DNA of 64,000 nucleotides from GWB1-38-13 sp964488535 (lineage in GTDB: Bacteria; Patescibacteriota; Microgenomatia; UBA8517), in contig CAZAUT010000003.1 in NCBI GenBank assembly GCA_964488535.1, positions 6,962 through 70,961 on the forward strand, read 5' to 3'. How positions within the stretch are numbered: position 1 is the first letter of the stretch; each line of letters starts with the position of its first letter. Shown here one piece after another: positions 39,422 to 48,382 of the stretch. Both the position numbers and the translations under genes were made by a program. The notes beneath the pieces are model-generated. The model did not search any database and was not told the origin of the DNA. It saw only the letters and a program-made list of their open reading frames with translations.

Positions 39422-41878
39422 TCAACACTCCGAATAACCGCATCCGTGACACGTCTTGCAGCCCATTTCGTGAACCAAAGTTGCGTTTCCGCAAGACGGA
39501 CAAAAATCGGCATGACGGCTTAACAGAGACAATTGATTATTTCTGTCGTCACTCAGTCCTTTTGTACCGTAATTGTAAGACAGACCATTGCCGTTAATAA
39601 GTAATTTCTCCTGAACCGGCTGGTTATACTCCTTCTTGTTTTCCGGAATCATTCCAACATCCAGAGATAAGGCTCTGGCAATTGCATCCGGCAGTGATAA
39701 TATTCTGTCCGATCCAAAACCAACACTTCTTGACCCGCCTATGCCTTGAAGTTGTTCTATTATAATTGCAGCTCTCTCTCTGCCGGTTAAGTTGCTGCCC
39801 AATCTTAAGGATTTGGAAATGACACGACCTAAGGCTTCCGCCATTGCCTGCACGTCACTGCCCGCCCTTCCGATATTAATGAATGTCTCAACCGGACTTC
39901 CCGTTTCATCATGATTTACAGTAATAAATGCTGTCCCCACAGGTGTTTTCAAACGGTAGGTTGAACCGGACACTTTAATTGGCCGTTCCCAAATTGCTAA
40001 AAACGATTTTGATTCGCCGTTTTTGTATACTCCATTTTTTGATTCCGCCTTCTCCTCTTTCTTTTCATTTCTTATCAACGTCCCTTCCCTTGATCCTTCT
40101 CTCATGTAAGATATTCCCTTGCATCCGGTGTCGTAGGCAAGCATGTAAAGCTTCTTTACATCGTGCGCTGTGTGAGACTTCGGAGCGTTCACGGTCTTAC
40201 TGATAGAAGAATCGGTATAGGTTTGTATTAATGCCTGAATTTTTACGTGCTCATCAGGGGATAAATTGTCGGCAGTTACAAAGTAGGACGGGATATTTTC
40301 CTTTCCGTTGTTTTCTATCCATTCCTGATAGAGCGGATGATACATCGTCCTCTCCCCCAACCGGTCTTTCTGAATATAGGAGAATGAGAAAACAGGTTCT
40401 ATTCCCGAAGATACTCCTGCAAGAAGTGCTATTTTTCCGGTCGGAGCTTCCGTTGTCAGAAAACAATTTCTAATACCCTGACGGCGAATTTTTTGTCTGA
40501 TCTCCTTCGGCAAATTTTTAATAAAACCACCCCGAAGAAAATTCTCTTTGTTGTAAGCAGGAAAAACACCCTTCTCTTTTGCTAAATCACTTGAGCAGTC
40601 ATAAGATGTATCACGAAGGGTTTTGTAAATTTTTTCTATAAGTTTTAATGATTCTTCCGAGCCGTAGCGAATCTTCAATTTAATGAGCATGTCGGCAAGT
40701 CCCATTGTTCCAAGACCAAGTCTTCTTTCTCTTTTTTGTGTCTCTTCGATTTCGGGGTAAAGATAATTTTCCGAATCAACTGCATTATCCAAAAATCTCA
40801 CTCCCACTTTAATAGTCTTAGTAAAATCATCAAAGTCAAATACATCTCCGTTAACAAAGGCAGACAGATTAAGTGAACTTAAATTGCATACCCCCCAAGC
40901 CGGTAATCCCTGTTCACCGCATACGTTTGTTGCAATTACTTTTTCAAAATACCAGGAATTGTTCATATCATTGTATCTGTCCATATACACAACACCCGGT
41001 TCGGCCGATTCCCAAGCCGATTCGCATATTCGGTCCCACAGCTCACGCGCTTTGATTGTTTTATAAATTTTTGTGGGATAACTTTTTCTTTTCCACTCGC
41101 TCAAATCGCCGCTCCATTCTTGTCTATACTTCTCAAAATCGGTATCCGGAAATTCCAAATGCCAGTCTTTGTCGTTTTTCACTGCCTCCATAAACGAGTC
41201 CGACAAACAGATGCTCAGATTGGCTCCGGCAATTTTTCCCGTTTCTTTCTTTATCGAAATAAATTCTTCAATGTCGGGATGCCAATCCCAAAGCATTATC
41301 ATTAACGCCCCGCGCCTTGTCCCTCCCTGCTGAATAATGTCATGAACGGCAACAGAATAAAGGTTTGCCCATGAAACAGCACCCGAACTTGTTCCGTTAA
41401 CGCTTTTTAAATATGATCCGTTTGGCCTGAGCGTGGAAATGTTGAAACCTACTCCTCCGCCCCGTGCGCTAATTTCCGTGACCTGCTCCAAAGTTTTTAT
41501 AATTCCGCCTCTCGTATCCTGAGGGTTTGGTATAACAAAGCAATTAATCATTGTTGCATTGGAACCGCTGCCTGCTGCCGTCAAAAATCTTCCGGCCGGA
41601 CAAAATTTAAAGTCCACCATGGCTTCATAAAAATTCTTTTCCCATACTTTTTTTTCTTTGGAGGTTTTTTCCGCTTGAGCAAGCGCAAAGGATACACGAT
41701 GCCACATCTGTTCGGGGTATTTTTCCATTGGTTTTCCTTTCTCGTTTTTTAGAGAATATCTGTCAAGAAACAACTGTTTTCTTATCCCCGTTAAGGAAGT
41801 GCCCTCATGAACTGTTACAAGATGACGAATACTGTTGTATTTTGAACCCAAAGTTTTTGATAACTTTTTTATTTTCAT
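39422..41878 (-). CDS. nrdJ: Adenosylcobalamin-dependent ribonucleotide reductase, paralog 1
   Basis: At 818 residues this is the longest of the three. The start is taken as the ATG at 41878 (MKIKKLSKTLG). Catalytic landmarks are INCFVIPNP, NVCGEQ with AWGVCNL 11 residues on, and APTGKIALLAGVSSGIEP. It lacks an N-terminal ATP-cone. It has instead the C-terminal TSCPD-type domain of B12 reductases (VSGSTYRLKTPVGTAFITVN to the GRERAAIIIEQLQG helix) and a CPSC...CHGCGY tail. It ends with TGA one base before the next start. Confidence 0.94.
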   Translation of the reverse strand: MKIKKLSKTLGSKYNSIRHLVTVHEGTSLTGIRKQLFLDRYSLKNEKGKPMEKYPEQMWHRVSFALAQAEKTSKEKKVWEKNFYEAMVDFKFCPAGRFLTAAGSGSNATMINCFVIPNPQDTRGGIIKTLEQVTEISARGGGVGFNISTLRPNGSYLKSVNGTSSGAVSWANLYSVAVHDIIQQGGTRRGALMIMLWDWHPDIEEFISIKKETGKIAGANLSICLSDSFMEAVKNDKDWHLEFPDTDFEKYRQEWSGDLSEWKRKSYPTKIYKTIKARELWDRICESAWESAEPGVVYMDRYNDMNNSWYFEKVIATNVCGEQGLPAWGVCNLSSLNLSAFVNGDVFDFDDFTKTIKVGVRFLDNAVDSENYLYPEIEETQKRERRLGLGTMGLADMLIKLKIRYGSEESLKLIEKIYKTLRDTSYDCSSDLAKEKGVFPAYNKENFLRGGFIKNLPKEIRQKIRRQGIRNCFLTTEAPTGKIALLAGVSSGIEPVFSFSYIQKDRLGERTMYHPLYQEWIENNGKENIPSYFVTADNLSPDEHVKIQALIQTYTDSSISKTVNAPKSHTAHDVKKLYMLAYDTGCKGISYMREGSREGTLIRNEKKEEKAESKNGVYKNGESKSFLAIWERPIKVSGSTYRLKTPVGTAFITVNHDETGSPVETFINIGRAGSDVQAMAEALGRVISKSLRLGSNLTGRERAAIIIEQLQGIGGSRSVGFGSDRILSLPDAIARALSLDVGMIPENKKEYNQPVQEKLLINGNGLSYNYGTKGLSDDRNNQLSLLSRHADFCPSCGNATLVHEMGCKTCHGCGYSEC

Positions 41879-41984
41879 AATTTTAAAATCACAAAGTACA
41901 CGGGATAAATCGGGAAGAATGGCGGATAACACCGGATTTTTCCCTGCGTTTTCCTGTCATAATCCTGTTTCTTCCTGTGTGCTT

Positions 41985-42425
41985 CTACTCTTTGATCGCG
42001 CGTGCAAAATCCTCCAAATCCTCAAACTGCAGATAAACGCTTGCAAACCGAAGCCACGCCACCTTGTCGATTCTTTTTAATTTTTTCAGTATTGCAATAC
42101 CTATAGCTTTACTGGAAACCTCCTCTTTTTCTTTTCTCAACATCTCCCTCTCCACCCTATCCACGATATCGTTAACCAAATCCATTGAAACGGGTCTTTT
42201 CTCAACGGCTCGTAATATTCCCTTTTTGATCTTCTCTCTGTCATAAGGTTCTCGCCTGCCGTCTTTTTTTACAACCCACATTGCTGATCCGCCAATCTTC
42301 TCGTAAGTTGTAAATCTTTTTTTACATTTTAAACATTCCCTTCTTCTTCTCAAAGATTTTCCTTCATCAACCATGCGCGACTCTAAAACCTGTGTATCGT
42401 TTGCTGTACAAAATGGACAACGCAT
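41985..42425 (-). CDS. nrdR: Transcriptional repressor NrdR
   Basis: NrdR senses ATP/dATP and represses ribonucleotide reductase genes. The 146-residue protein has the N-terminal zinc ribbon (MRCPFC and CLKCKKRFTTYE) and an ATP-cone (VKKDGRREPYDREKIKKGI). It is the first gene of the reductase group, 107 bases upstream of paralog 1 and on the same strand. I did not find a clear pair of NrdR boxes ahead of it, though the upstream region is full of AT-rich repeats that would hide them. Confidence 0.96.
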   Translation of the reverse strand: MRCPFCTANDTQVLESRMVDEGKSLRRRRECLKCKKRFTTYEKIGGSAMWVVKKDGRREPYDREKIKKGILRAVEKRPVSMDLVNDIVDRVEREMLRKEKEEVSSKAIGIAILKKLKRIDKVAWLRFASVYLQFEDLEDFARAIKE

Positions 42426-42801
42426 ACCTTAATTTATAAATTCTAAATCCTAAACAAATCGAAATTTTTCAATATCAAATGCATTTAACTTTTCTTTAAG
42501 TGAATTTTTATATTTGTTATTTTGTATTTGTTTAGAATTTAGGGTTTAGTGCTTAGAGTTTGCTTGGATTTCATTCAAGCTTTTCATATATGAAAACGAA
42601 AAGTACTACCCGTTGTACTGGTTGTGATGTTCATACACTACCTGTCTTTAGTCAACTATAAGTAACTGTATCAAATTACGGCATTTTCCGCACGCCATGA
42701 AGCTGAAAATATGTCAATTACCGAAAATTCATGTGGAATTATTATAAGATTAACGCCATATACTCCGAAGCATGATGATAGACATTCCTCAAAGAAATAA
42801 T
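42426..42801. other. Non-coding stretch upstream of nrdR
   Basis: About 42426-42560 holds AATCCTAAACA / TTTAGAATTTAGGGTTTAG repeats similar to those at 3150-3280. From about 42580 to 42801 the sequence is unique, with no ORF, tRNA or terminator that I can see. Confidence 0.5.
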
Positions 42802-43428
42802 TTATTGCCAATCGAACGGGTTATTCGGTACCCGTGATCCTTTCTCCAGAAGGGAATTTCTGGCCCGTTCAAATGTTTTTATGGGAATGTTCTTGTAAAG
42901 AACAATTGTCGGCCGTATATCATCCGGAACTTTTAATTCCAATTCGGAAAGGACTTCATAATGCTTAAGGGAAGCATACGCCAAACGCGAAGATACATCC
43001 TGCGAAAATATCCCTTTCTCCTTTCTTAAACTTTCTTCATATAAAGATGCCTCTTCAAGGTATTTTTCGGCTTTAGTCAAAGTTGACACAGCATTTTCAT
43101 TTTTCCCGCGTTCAAAAAGAAGTATTGACGAACCGAGGCGTTTGTCGGCAAAAAGAATTTTAAGTTCAATCTTTTTTAGTTTGTCGGGAGTCAAAGCAAT
43201 CCACATCCTGTCGCGTATTGCCTTAACGGGCCAGAGCACACTGTCGGGCAAAATACTGCCCGGATATGCAAGGCTGTACTCAATATTTATGTCTTCCTCC
43301 GCCAGAGCAGAAGGGGTTTTTATATGATTTGTTTCAAATCTAACAGCAGCTGATCGAAAAACAGACGTAAAAAGTATCCCTAAGGCAAAAATAATAACAG
43401 CGGAATAGACCAAAGCTTTCCGAAACAT
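42802..43428 (-). CDS. Membrane-anchored DUF5667-like protein
   Basis: The 208-residue protein has an N-terminal signal anchor (about 5-27, ALVYSAVIIFALGILFTSVF) and an exported helical domain. YPGSILPDSVLWPVKAIRDRMW followed by long helices is the pattern I associate with DUF5667, common in Gram-positive and CPR bacteria next to surface functions. The remainder is helical with LLFERGKNENAVSTLTKAEKYLEEA. Role unknown; it starts the envelope-related block. Confidence 0.65.
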   Translation of the reverse strand: MFRKALVYSAVIIFALGILFTSVFRSAAVRFETNHIKTPSALAEEDINIEYSLAYPGSILPDSVLWPVKAIRDRMWIALTPDKLKKIELKILFADKRLGSSILLFERGKNENAVSTLTKAEKYLEEASLYEESLRKEKGIFSQDVSSRLAYASLKHYEVLSELELKVPDDIRPTIVLYKNIPIKTFERARNSLLEKGSRVPNNPFDWQ

Positions 43429-43529
43429 ACTATTTCTTACTATACGCCCACCAGTTGCTCAAATCAAATTCCCGTTATTATTTACCGCTTATTGTTCACT
43501 ATTCCCAACTAGTGCCTAGTTGCTAGTTT

Positions 43530-44192
43530 CTACCTAAAAAGAATAATCGGCCATTCCCATAATACATGAAGAATAACAGGGGCAGCAATATTTTTTGTTC
43601 TTAAAAATAAAACCGATGCACCGAACCCATAAGCAAACGTCAGAAGTAAAAAAACGGCAAACTGAATTCCGCTGAGACTCCATTGGTAATAAGCTATCGG
43701 CATGTGGATCAAGGTCCATAAAACCGTTGTGAGAATTATTGACGAGTATTCGTTTTTCAGCTTTCGCACCATATCGCTCAAAAGATACCCGCGGAAAACA
43801 ATTTCTTCCGTTAAGGAGGTAATAAACGAAAGAACTATAGCTCCTCCAAAAAAGAGAGATCCTATATTTGCATTAAATTCCAATCCTTTATATTTCGTGA
43901 TATTGGCAATAAGACCTAAAAAGGCAAATCCAACACCAAGGGCAATTGAAATATATACTGAAGGGAATAAATTTTTTAATGTGATACCAAGATCCGAAAG
44001 CTTCAGTTTTTCCCTAGGGATAATATAAAAAAAGGGCAGAAACCAGACGATGGGTTTTATATAAAGTTCTTCAGTTGTATCGGAAAATTTGAAATTTGCG
44101 CGATACAAAGACCAGACTATAAATAAATAAATAAAATATATAAGAGGTGTTGCCAAACCTTTATGTTTATATGTTGTTGATTGTTTATCCAT
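43530..44192 (-). CDS. CPBP-family intramembrane metalloprotease (CAAX/Abi type)
   Basis: A 220-residue polytopic protein with about seven hydrophobic segments. The family motifs are present: EEIVFRG (E-E-x-x-x-R), LIHMPIAYYQW (His) and a final ILHVLWEWPI (His). Bacterial members process or protect against peptides such as bacteriocins, or act on membrane proteins. The start is the ATG at 44192; a TTG further up would use repeat sequence. Confidence 0.85.
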   Translation of the reverse strand: MDKQSTTYKHKGLATPLIYFIYLFIVWSLYRANFKFSDTTEELYIKPIVWFLPFFYIIPREKLKLSDLGITLKNLFPSVYISIALGVGFAFLGLIANITKYKGLEFNANIGSLFFGGAIVLSFITSLTEEIVFRGYLLSDMVRKLKNEYSSIILTTVLWTLIHMPIAYYQWSLSGIQFAVFLLLTFAYGFGASVLFLRTKNIAAPVILHVLWEWPIILFR

Positions 44193-44296
44193 AAACAAAT
44201 ATAACTTAAAACTCAAAAGTCAAAACTCAAAACAAAAACTTAAAACTGAAAAGTTTTTAGCTTTAATCTGAAACTTTGAACTTTAAGCTTTTAGCT

Positions 44297-44833
44297 TTAA
44301 GCTTTCTCCATTTCGCATTCTTCAAACGCCATGTCTATTGTTTCTATTATTAAATTTACCCTATCTTTGGCTTCGGTTAAAGTGACGGCGTTCTTCTCGT
44401 TGGGAAACCAGTGGAACAAAAGATTTCTGCATTCTTTCCAACACATCCAAAGCTTATTTGCAAGATCCTCTCCGTTACAAAGTTCTTTGATTCTGTCGTA
44501 TACGCCTTCTTTTTCCCGCAGCTCCTTCTCCAGCGAAGGATTAAGGGCCTTACCGATCCTGAAATGTTTTCCGTAATAATCGTTTTCGGAAATAAAACCG
44601 AGGTCAAGAAATAATTTTTTCAAAAATCCCTCGTAGCCTTTTGCAGCCGGGAAAACGATAAATGAGTAGTCGTGAAACCCCTCTTTTTGCACAACCCCCC
44701 TCCCAAATGTTTCTGAAAAATTTGTTTCCCATTTTTGTGCTGTTTCAACCAAAAGAAGAGATTGCATTAACAGCTCTTTTATGTCGGAATGAACATAACT
44801 CCACCAGACCCTTTTCTCCAATTCCTCAACCAT
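44297..44833 (-). CDS. HEPN-like helical protein (RnlA-type)
   Basis: This 178-residue helical protein contains CRNLLFHWFP near residue 135, an R-x4-H motif like that of HEPN ribonucleases, and an earlier FIVFPAAKGYEGFLKKLF helix that recalls the dimerisation domain of RnlA-like toxins. It may be a stand-alone HEPN toxin or RNA-binding protein. No antitoxin is adjacent, and I am unsure whether the R-x4-H motif is catalytic here. A repeat tract of the AACTCAAAACTC type follows its 3' end (44205-44296). Confidence 0.6.
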   Translation of the reverse strand: MVEELEKRVWWSYVHSDIKELLMQSLLLVETAQKWETNFSETFGRGVVQKEGFHDYSFIVFPAAKGYEGFLKKLFLDLGFISENDYYGKHFRIGKALNPSLEKELREKEGVYDRIKELCNGEDLANKLWMCWKECRNLLFHWFPNEKNAVTLTEAKDRVNLIIETIDMAFEECEMEKA

Positions 44834-44939
44834 ATACTTATAATAGCAAATTATTTTGAAGTTGTTTTGAAGAAATCGCTAATGACCAAAAAGAAAGCGT
44901 AAAAGAAAATCCGTGTCACAATGTAATATAATATGCAAC

Positions 44940-47369
44940 ATGAAGAAGAAAGAAAGACATAAACAAAAAACAGGGATCGAAAAGCGAAAAGTAGAAAGCA
45001 ATAAGAAATTAAAAAGTATATTGAATGTTGTATATCGTATGTTGGGGAAAGCAGTAAACAGAAAGCAGAAAGCAAAAAACAAGAAAACAGTAAACAAAAA
45101 GCAGAAAGCTCTCCTTCGTATGAAGCTACGGACAAGCGAAGTAATTAACAAAAAGCTAAAGACAAGAATCCCGCGGAAATCTTTTTTGCATAATAAAAAA
45201 TTCCGCATCATTATCGCCTGTGGTCTATTGACTGCAGTCGTTGCCTTCACAACGTGGCTTTTTTGGGGACTTCCCCTTCCTACAAAACTACTGAAATCAC
45301 AGGTTCCGGTTTCCACAAAATTATATGATCGTAACGGAGAACTAATATACGAGATATATGCCGATAAAAGAAGCTCACCCGTTAATATTGACGAACTGCC
45401 GTCCTACGTCATTGACGCCACAATCTCAATTGAAGACAAGGATTTTTACAGACACCACGGCTTCTCAATTTCCGGTATTACGCGTGCTGCCTATAACACG
45501 CTTTTCAAGCAAAAGCTGCAGGGCGGTTCAACTTTAACGCAACAACTGGTGAAGAATGTACTCCTGACGCCCGAACGTACCGTCAAAAGAAAGATGCGGG
45601 AATTGGTAATTACGGTTATCGTCGAAATACTGTATTCCAAAGAGCAAATCCTTGATCTTTATTTTAATCAGATTCCTTATGGTTCCACCGCTTACGGAAT
45701 AGGATCCGCAAGTGAATTGTATTTTGATAAAGATGCCAAGGATCTTACTCTTGCAGAAGCTGCACTTTTGGCAGGAATTACCGCAGCACCGACAAAATAC
45801 TCTCCCTTTGGGGCTCATCCGGAGATCGCTAAATCAAGACAGGAAATTGTTCTTGCCCGTATGGTCGAGGACGGGAAGATAACGCAGGAGGATGCAGATG
45901 AGGCCAAATCACAAGAACTGAAATTCGCCGAACCGCAAAAGTTTAACGCTCCTCATTTTTCTCTCTGGGTAAAAGAACTTCTGGCTGATAAATACGGGGA
46001 CACACTGGTTGAACAAGGAGGTCTTCGTGTTACAACTACCCTTGATATGGATCTTCAAGAATACGCGGAAGGCACGGTCTCGGGTGAGTTGGCGAAATTG
46101 AAAAAACAAAATGTCGGAAACGGTGCAGTACTTGTCACCCGCCCCGGGTCAGGGGAAATTCTTGCAATGGTTGGATCAAAAGATTATTTCGCCAAAGACG
46201 AAGATGGAAAAGTAAATGTCATTTTTGCCAACCGCCAACCGGGATCATCCATAAAACCCATAAACTATGCTCTGGCTCTGAAAGACAGAAAGATCACTCT
46301 TTCCACTCCCCTGGCTGATGTGCCGACTTGTTTCTCGGTCTACGGACAAAAGGCGTACTGTCCGGTGAATTACGACGGATCGTTCCATGGAGCAGTCCAG
46401 CCGAGATTTGCATTGGGAAATTCCTACAACAGTCCCGCGGTAAGAGTCTTGGCTCTTAATGGTTTGGAACACTTTATAGATTTTGCCAATCAGATGGGAT
46501 TAACGACGTTTATTGATCCAAAAAATTACGGATTGTCGCTAACTCTTGGCGGGGGCGAAGTAAAACCGTATGACATGGCAACCGCCTTTGGTGTTTTTGC
46601 AAACGAGGGAGTAAAAATACCTCTCAATCCGATACTTAAAATTACAGACTGGAAAGGAGAAGTGTACGAAGAAGTTGATCCCAACAAGATTGACGGAACA
46701 AGAGTACTTGATCCTGAAGTGACATTTTTAATCTCTCACACCCTTCACGACAATAATGCAAGATCGGCTGCTTTCGGCAGCAACTCATACTTGGTAGTCA
46801 AAAACCATTCCGAGGTGTCTGTAAAAACCGGAACAACCAACGATAGAAAGGATAACTGGACGATCGGTTATACTTCTCAAATTCTTACTCTCGTCTGGGT
46901 CGGGAACAATGATAATTCGGAAATGAGCGGAGCCGTTTCCGGTGTCTCAGGAGCATCGCCAATCTGGAACTCTGTAATTAAATATGCACTTGATAAGGCC
47001 GAAAAAAGCTATTACAACCAAGAAGATGATGGGCACGCCTGGCCGAGACAGCCTGAAGGAATCGTCGGGAAAAATGTCTGTGCAACAACTGGAAACATAC
47101 CAACCAATCCTGATTCTCCAGAGTGTGGAACTAGGTTTGAATATTTCATCAAAGACGCAATTGGTGCGAATATCCAGGCGGGACAAAAGGATGTACTTGT
47201 ATTCAAAGATACAAGACAGCTTGCCAATGAAGATGCCCTTCCCGAACAGGTAGAAGTACAAAACCACCCCTTCCTTCTCGACCCTTTGGGGACTCTTGTC
47301 TGTCTCGATTGTCCCCTGGCAAGTTCATCTGCTAAAATCAGCTACCCTTTGATTGCTGCGCCCAACTAA
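44940..47369 (+). CDS. Penicillin-binding protein, class A (PBP1A-like), copy 1
   Basis: A bifunctional enzyme polymerising glycan strands and cross-linking peptides in peptidoglycan. About 809 residues, starting MKKKERHKQ. The N-terminal 85 residues are a lysine-rich cytoplasmic tail largely encoded by GTAAACAGAAAGCAG repeats (45045-45108), followed by a membrane anchor (about 95-117). The glycosyltransferase domain has EDKDFYRHHG and GGSTLTQQLVKN; the transpeptidase has PGSSIKPINY (SxxK), the SxN region NSYNSPAV and SVKTGTTND (KTG). A C-terminal Cys-containing extension follows. Both active sites are complete. Confidence 0.95.
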   Translation: MKKKERHKQKTGIEKRKVESNKKLKSILNVVYRMLGKAVNRKQKAKNKKTVNKKQKALLRMKLRTSEVINKKLKTRIPRKSFLHNKKFRIIIACGLLTAVVAFTTWLFWGLPLPTKLLKSQVPVSTKLYDRNGELIYEIYADKRSSPVNIDELPSYVIDATISIEDKDFYRHHGFSISGITRAAYNTLFKQKLQGGSTLTQQLVKNVLLTPERTVKRKMRELVITVIVEILYSKEQILDLYFNQIPYGSTAYGIGSASELYFDKDAKDLTLAEAALLAGITAAPTKYSPFGAHPEIAKSRQEIVLARMVEDGKITQEDADEAKSQELKFAEPQKFNAPHFSLWVKELLADKYGDTLVEQGGLRVTTTLDMDLQEYAEGTVSGELAKLKKQNVGNGAVLVTRPGSGEILAMVGSKDYFAKDEDGKVNVIFANRQPGSSIKPINYALALKDRKITLSTPLADVPTCFSVYGQKAYCPVNYDGSFHGAVQPRFALGNSYNSPAVRVLALNGLEHFIDFANQMGLTTFIDPKNYGLSLTLGGGEVKPYDMATAFGVFANEGVKIPLNPILKITDWKGEVYEEVDPNKIDGTRVLDPEVTFLISHTLHDNNARSAAFGSNSYLVVKNHSEVSVKTGTTNDRKDNWTIGYTSQILTLVWVGNNDNSEMSGAVSGVSGASPIWNSVIKYALDKAEKSYYNQEDDGHAWPRQPEGIVGKNVCATTGNIPTNPDSPECGTRFEYFIKDAIGANIQAGQKDVLVFKDTRQLANEDALPEQVEVQNHPFLLDPLGTLVCLDCPLASSSAKISYPLIAAPN

Positions 47370-47455
47370 GTTACTCTCATGTGCAAACTTTCGCTTGAAG
47401 CGGAATTTTAAGCCTTATTCTTTATTACACAAAAGCCGAAGTGTTATTATTAAAT

Positions 47456-47671
47456 ATGGCAAACACACCTTCCCCTTCCGACAACCATGCGTCATATATT
47501 GACCCGAGCGGAAAAGAAGTTGAAAAGTCTTATCAAAAAGTCGGTTATCTGCCCAACAGGACATTTACAATCATACTTTTGATAATATTTCTTGTTACCG
47601 CAGTTTCCGCAATAGTGATAACCGATTATAATTACAGAAGGGAAAGAGACAGGATCATGTCGCGTAAATAG
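47456..47671 (+). CDS. Small single-pass membrane protein
   Basis: A 71-residue protein starting MANTPSPSDNHAS, with a polar N-terminus, one membrane helix (about 37-58, IILLIIFLVTAVSAIVITD) and a strongly basic end (YNYRRERDRIMSRK). A TATTAT box five bases before the ATG suggests a leaderless transcript. It begins the set of membrane-anchored proteins between the two PBP genes. No family recognised. Confidence 0.55.
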   Translation: MANTPSPSDNHASYIDPSGKEVEKSYQKVGYLPNRTFTIILLIIFLVTAVSAIVITDYNYRRERDRIMSRK

Positions 47672-47695
47672 ATATTGGCAAAAAGCGTAAAATCT

Positions 47696-48370
47696 ATGTT
47701 TATTAACCGGCTTCGCCTTTTTCAGAATCTTCTCGTTCTTTCGTTGGTTACCTTAATTACCATTGTCTGGTCCACGGTTATTTTTTTATCTCATCAAAAT
47801 GAACAATTATTTAAACAAGGAAAAATCATTTCCTCATATGAAGAATGTGCTGGTTCAGGAAATGTAATTTTGGAATCCTACCCTTCCATATGTATCACCA
47901 AAGACGGACAGCGGTTTGTACAGCAGTTGCAGACTTCAGTAAATGAACCTGATAACTGGCAGGAATATGTTGACAGTGATTACAATTTCTCGGTATCCCA
48001 TCCGTCTTACATCACACCTCAATTCGGCACAAATGATCTTGTCTTAAAGTCAATCTATTTTCATGAAACCGGAGAAGAAACACGATTCTGGATGACAATT
48101 GAAGTGAATCAAAGTAGTTTGGAATTTTCCAATGCGGTAGAAAACGAACTTGCGATAATCTCGCACGGCAACGGAAAATTGTTAAAAAAAGCCGATATTT
48201 CAATTCAGAACTATAACTCCATCAGGGCAGATTATGATTCACAAAGTAGTGGTGGAAAACCGATTTCGCATATATATATCGACAAAAAACCATACATCTA
48301 CGCCATACATACTTACACCAAGGACGTTGACCAAATTCTCTCTACCTTTCGATTTGAATCTGATCAATAA
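47696..48370 (+). CDS. Membrane-anchored protein, paralog 1 of a tandem trio
   Basis: About 224 residues, starting MFINRLRLFQN. The N-terminal anchor (LLVLSLVTLITIVWSTVIF) has W-S-T near its end, followed by a Cys-containing linker and an extracytoplasmic domain with WQEYVDSDYNFSVSHPSYI and a closing VDQILSTFRFE. The same anchor and the same end occur in the next two genes. The domain resembles PsbP-like/DUF-type folds seen in CPR surface proteins; function is unknown. Confidence 0.6.
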   Translation: MFINRLRLFQNLLVLSLVTLITIVWSTVIFLSHQNEQLFKQGKIISSYEECAGSGNVILESYPSICITKDGQRFVQQLQTSVNEPDNWQEYVDSDYNFSVSHPSYITPQFGTNDLVLKSIYFHETGEETRFWMTIEVNQSSLEFSNAVENELAIISHGNGKLLKKADISIQNYNSIRADYDSQSSGGKPISHIYIDKKPYIYAIHTYTKDVDQILSTFRFESDQ

Positions 48371-48382
48371 TACTTGAATTTA

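Noticed and set aside
39421..39513. Longer N-terminus for reductase paralog 2
   Set aside because: The extension is the last codons of paralog 1 in another frame; the ATG at 39420 follows its stop by one base and begins the ATP-cone.
35038..41878. One reductase split by inteins or frameshifts
   Set aside because: Each frame has its own full set of catalytic residues and its own C-terminal Cys tail, so they are three paralogs.
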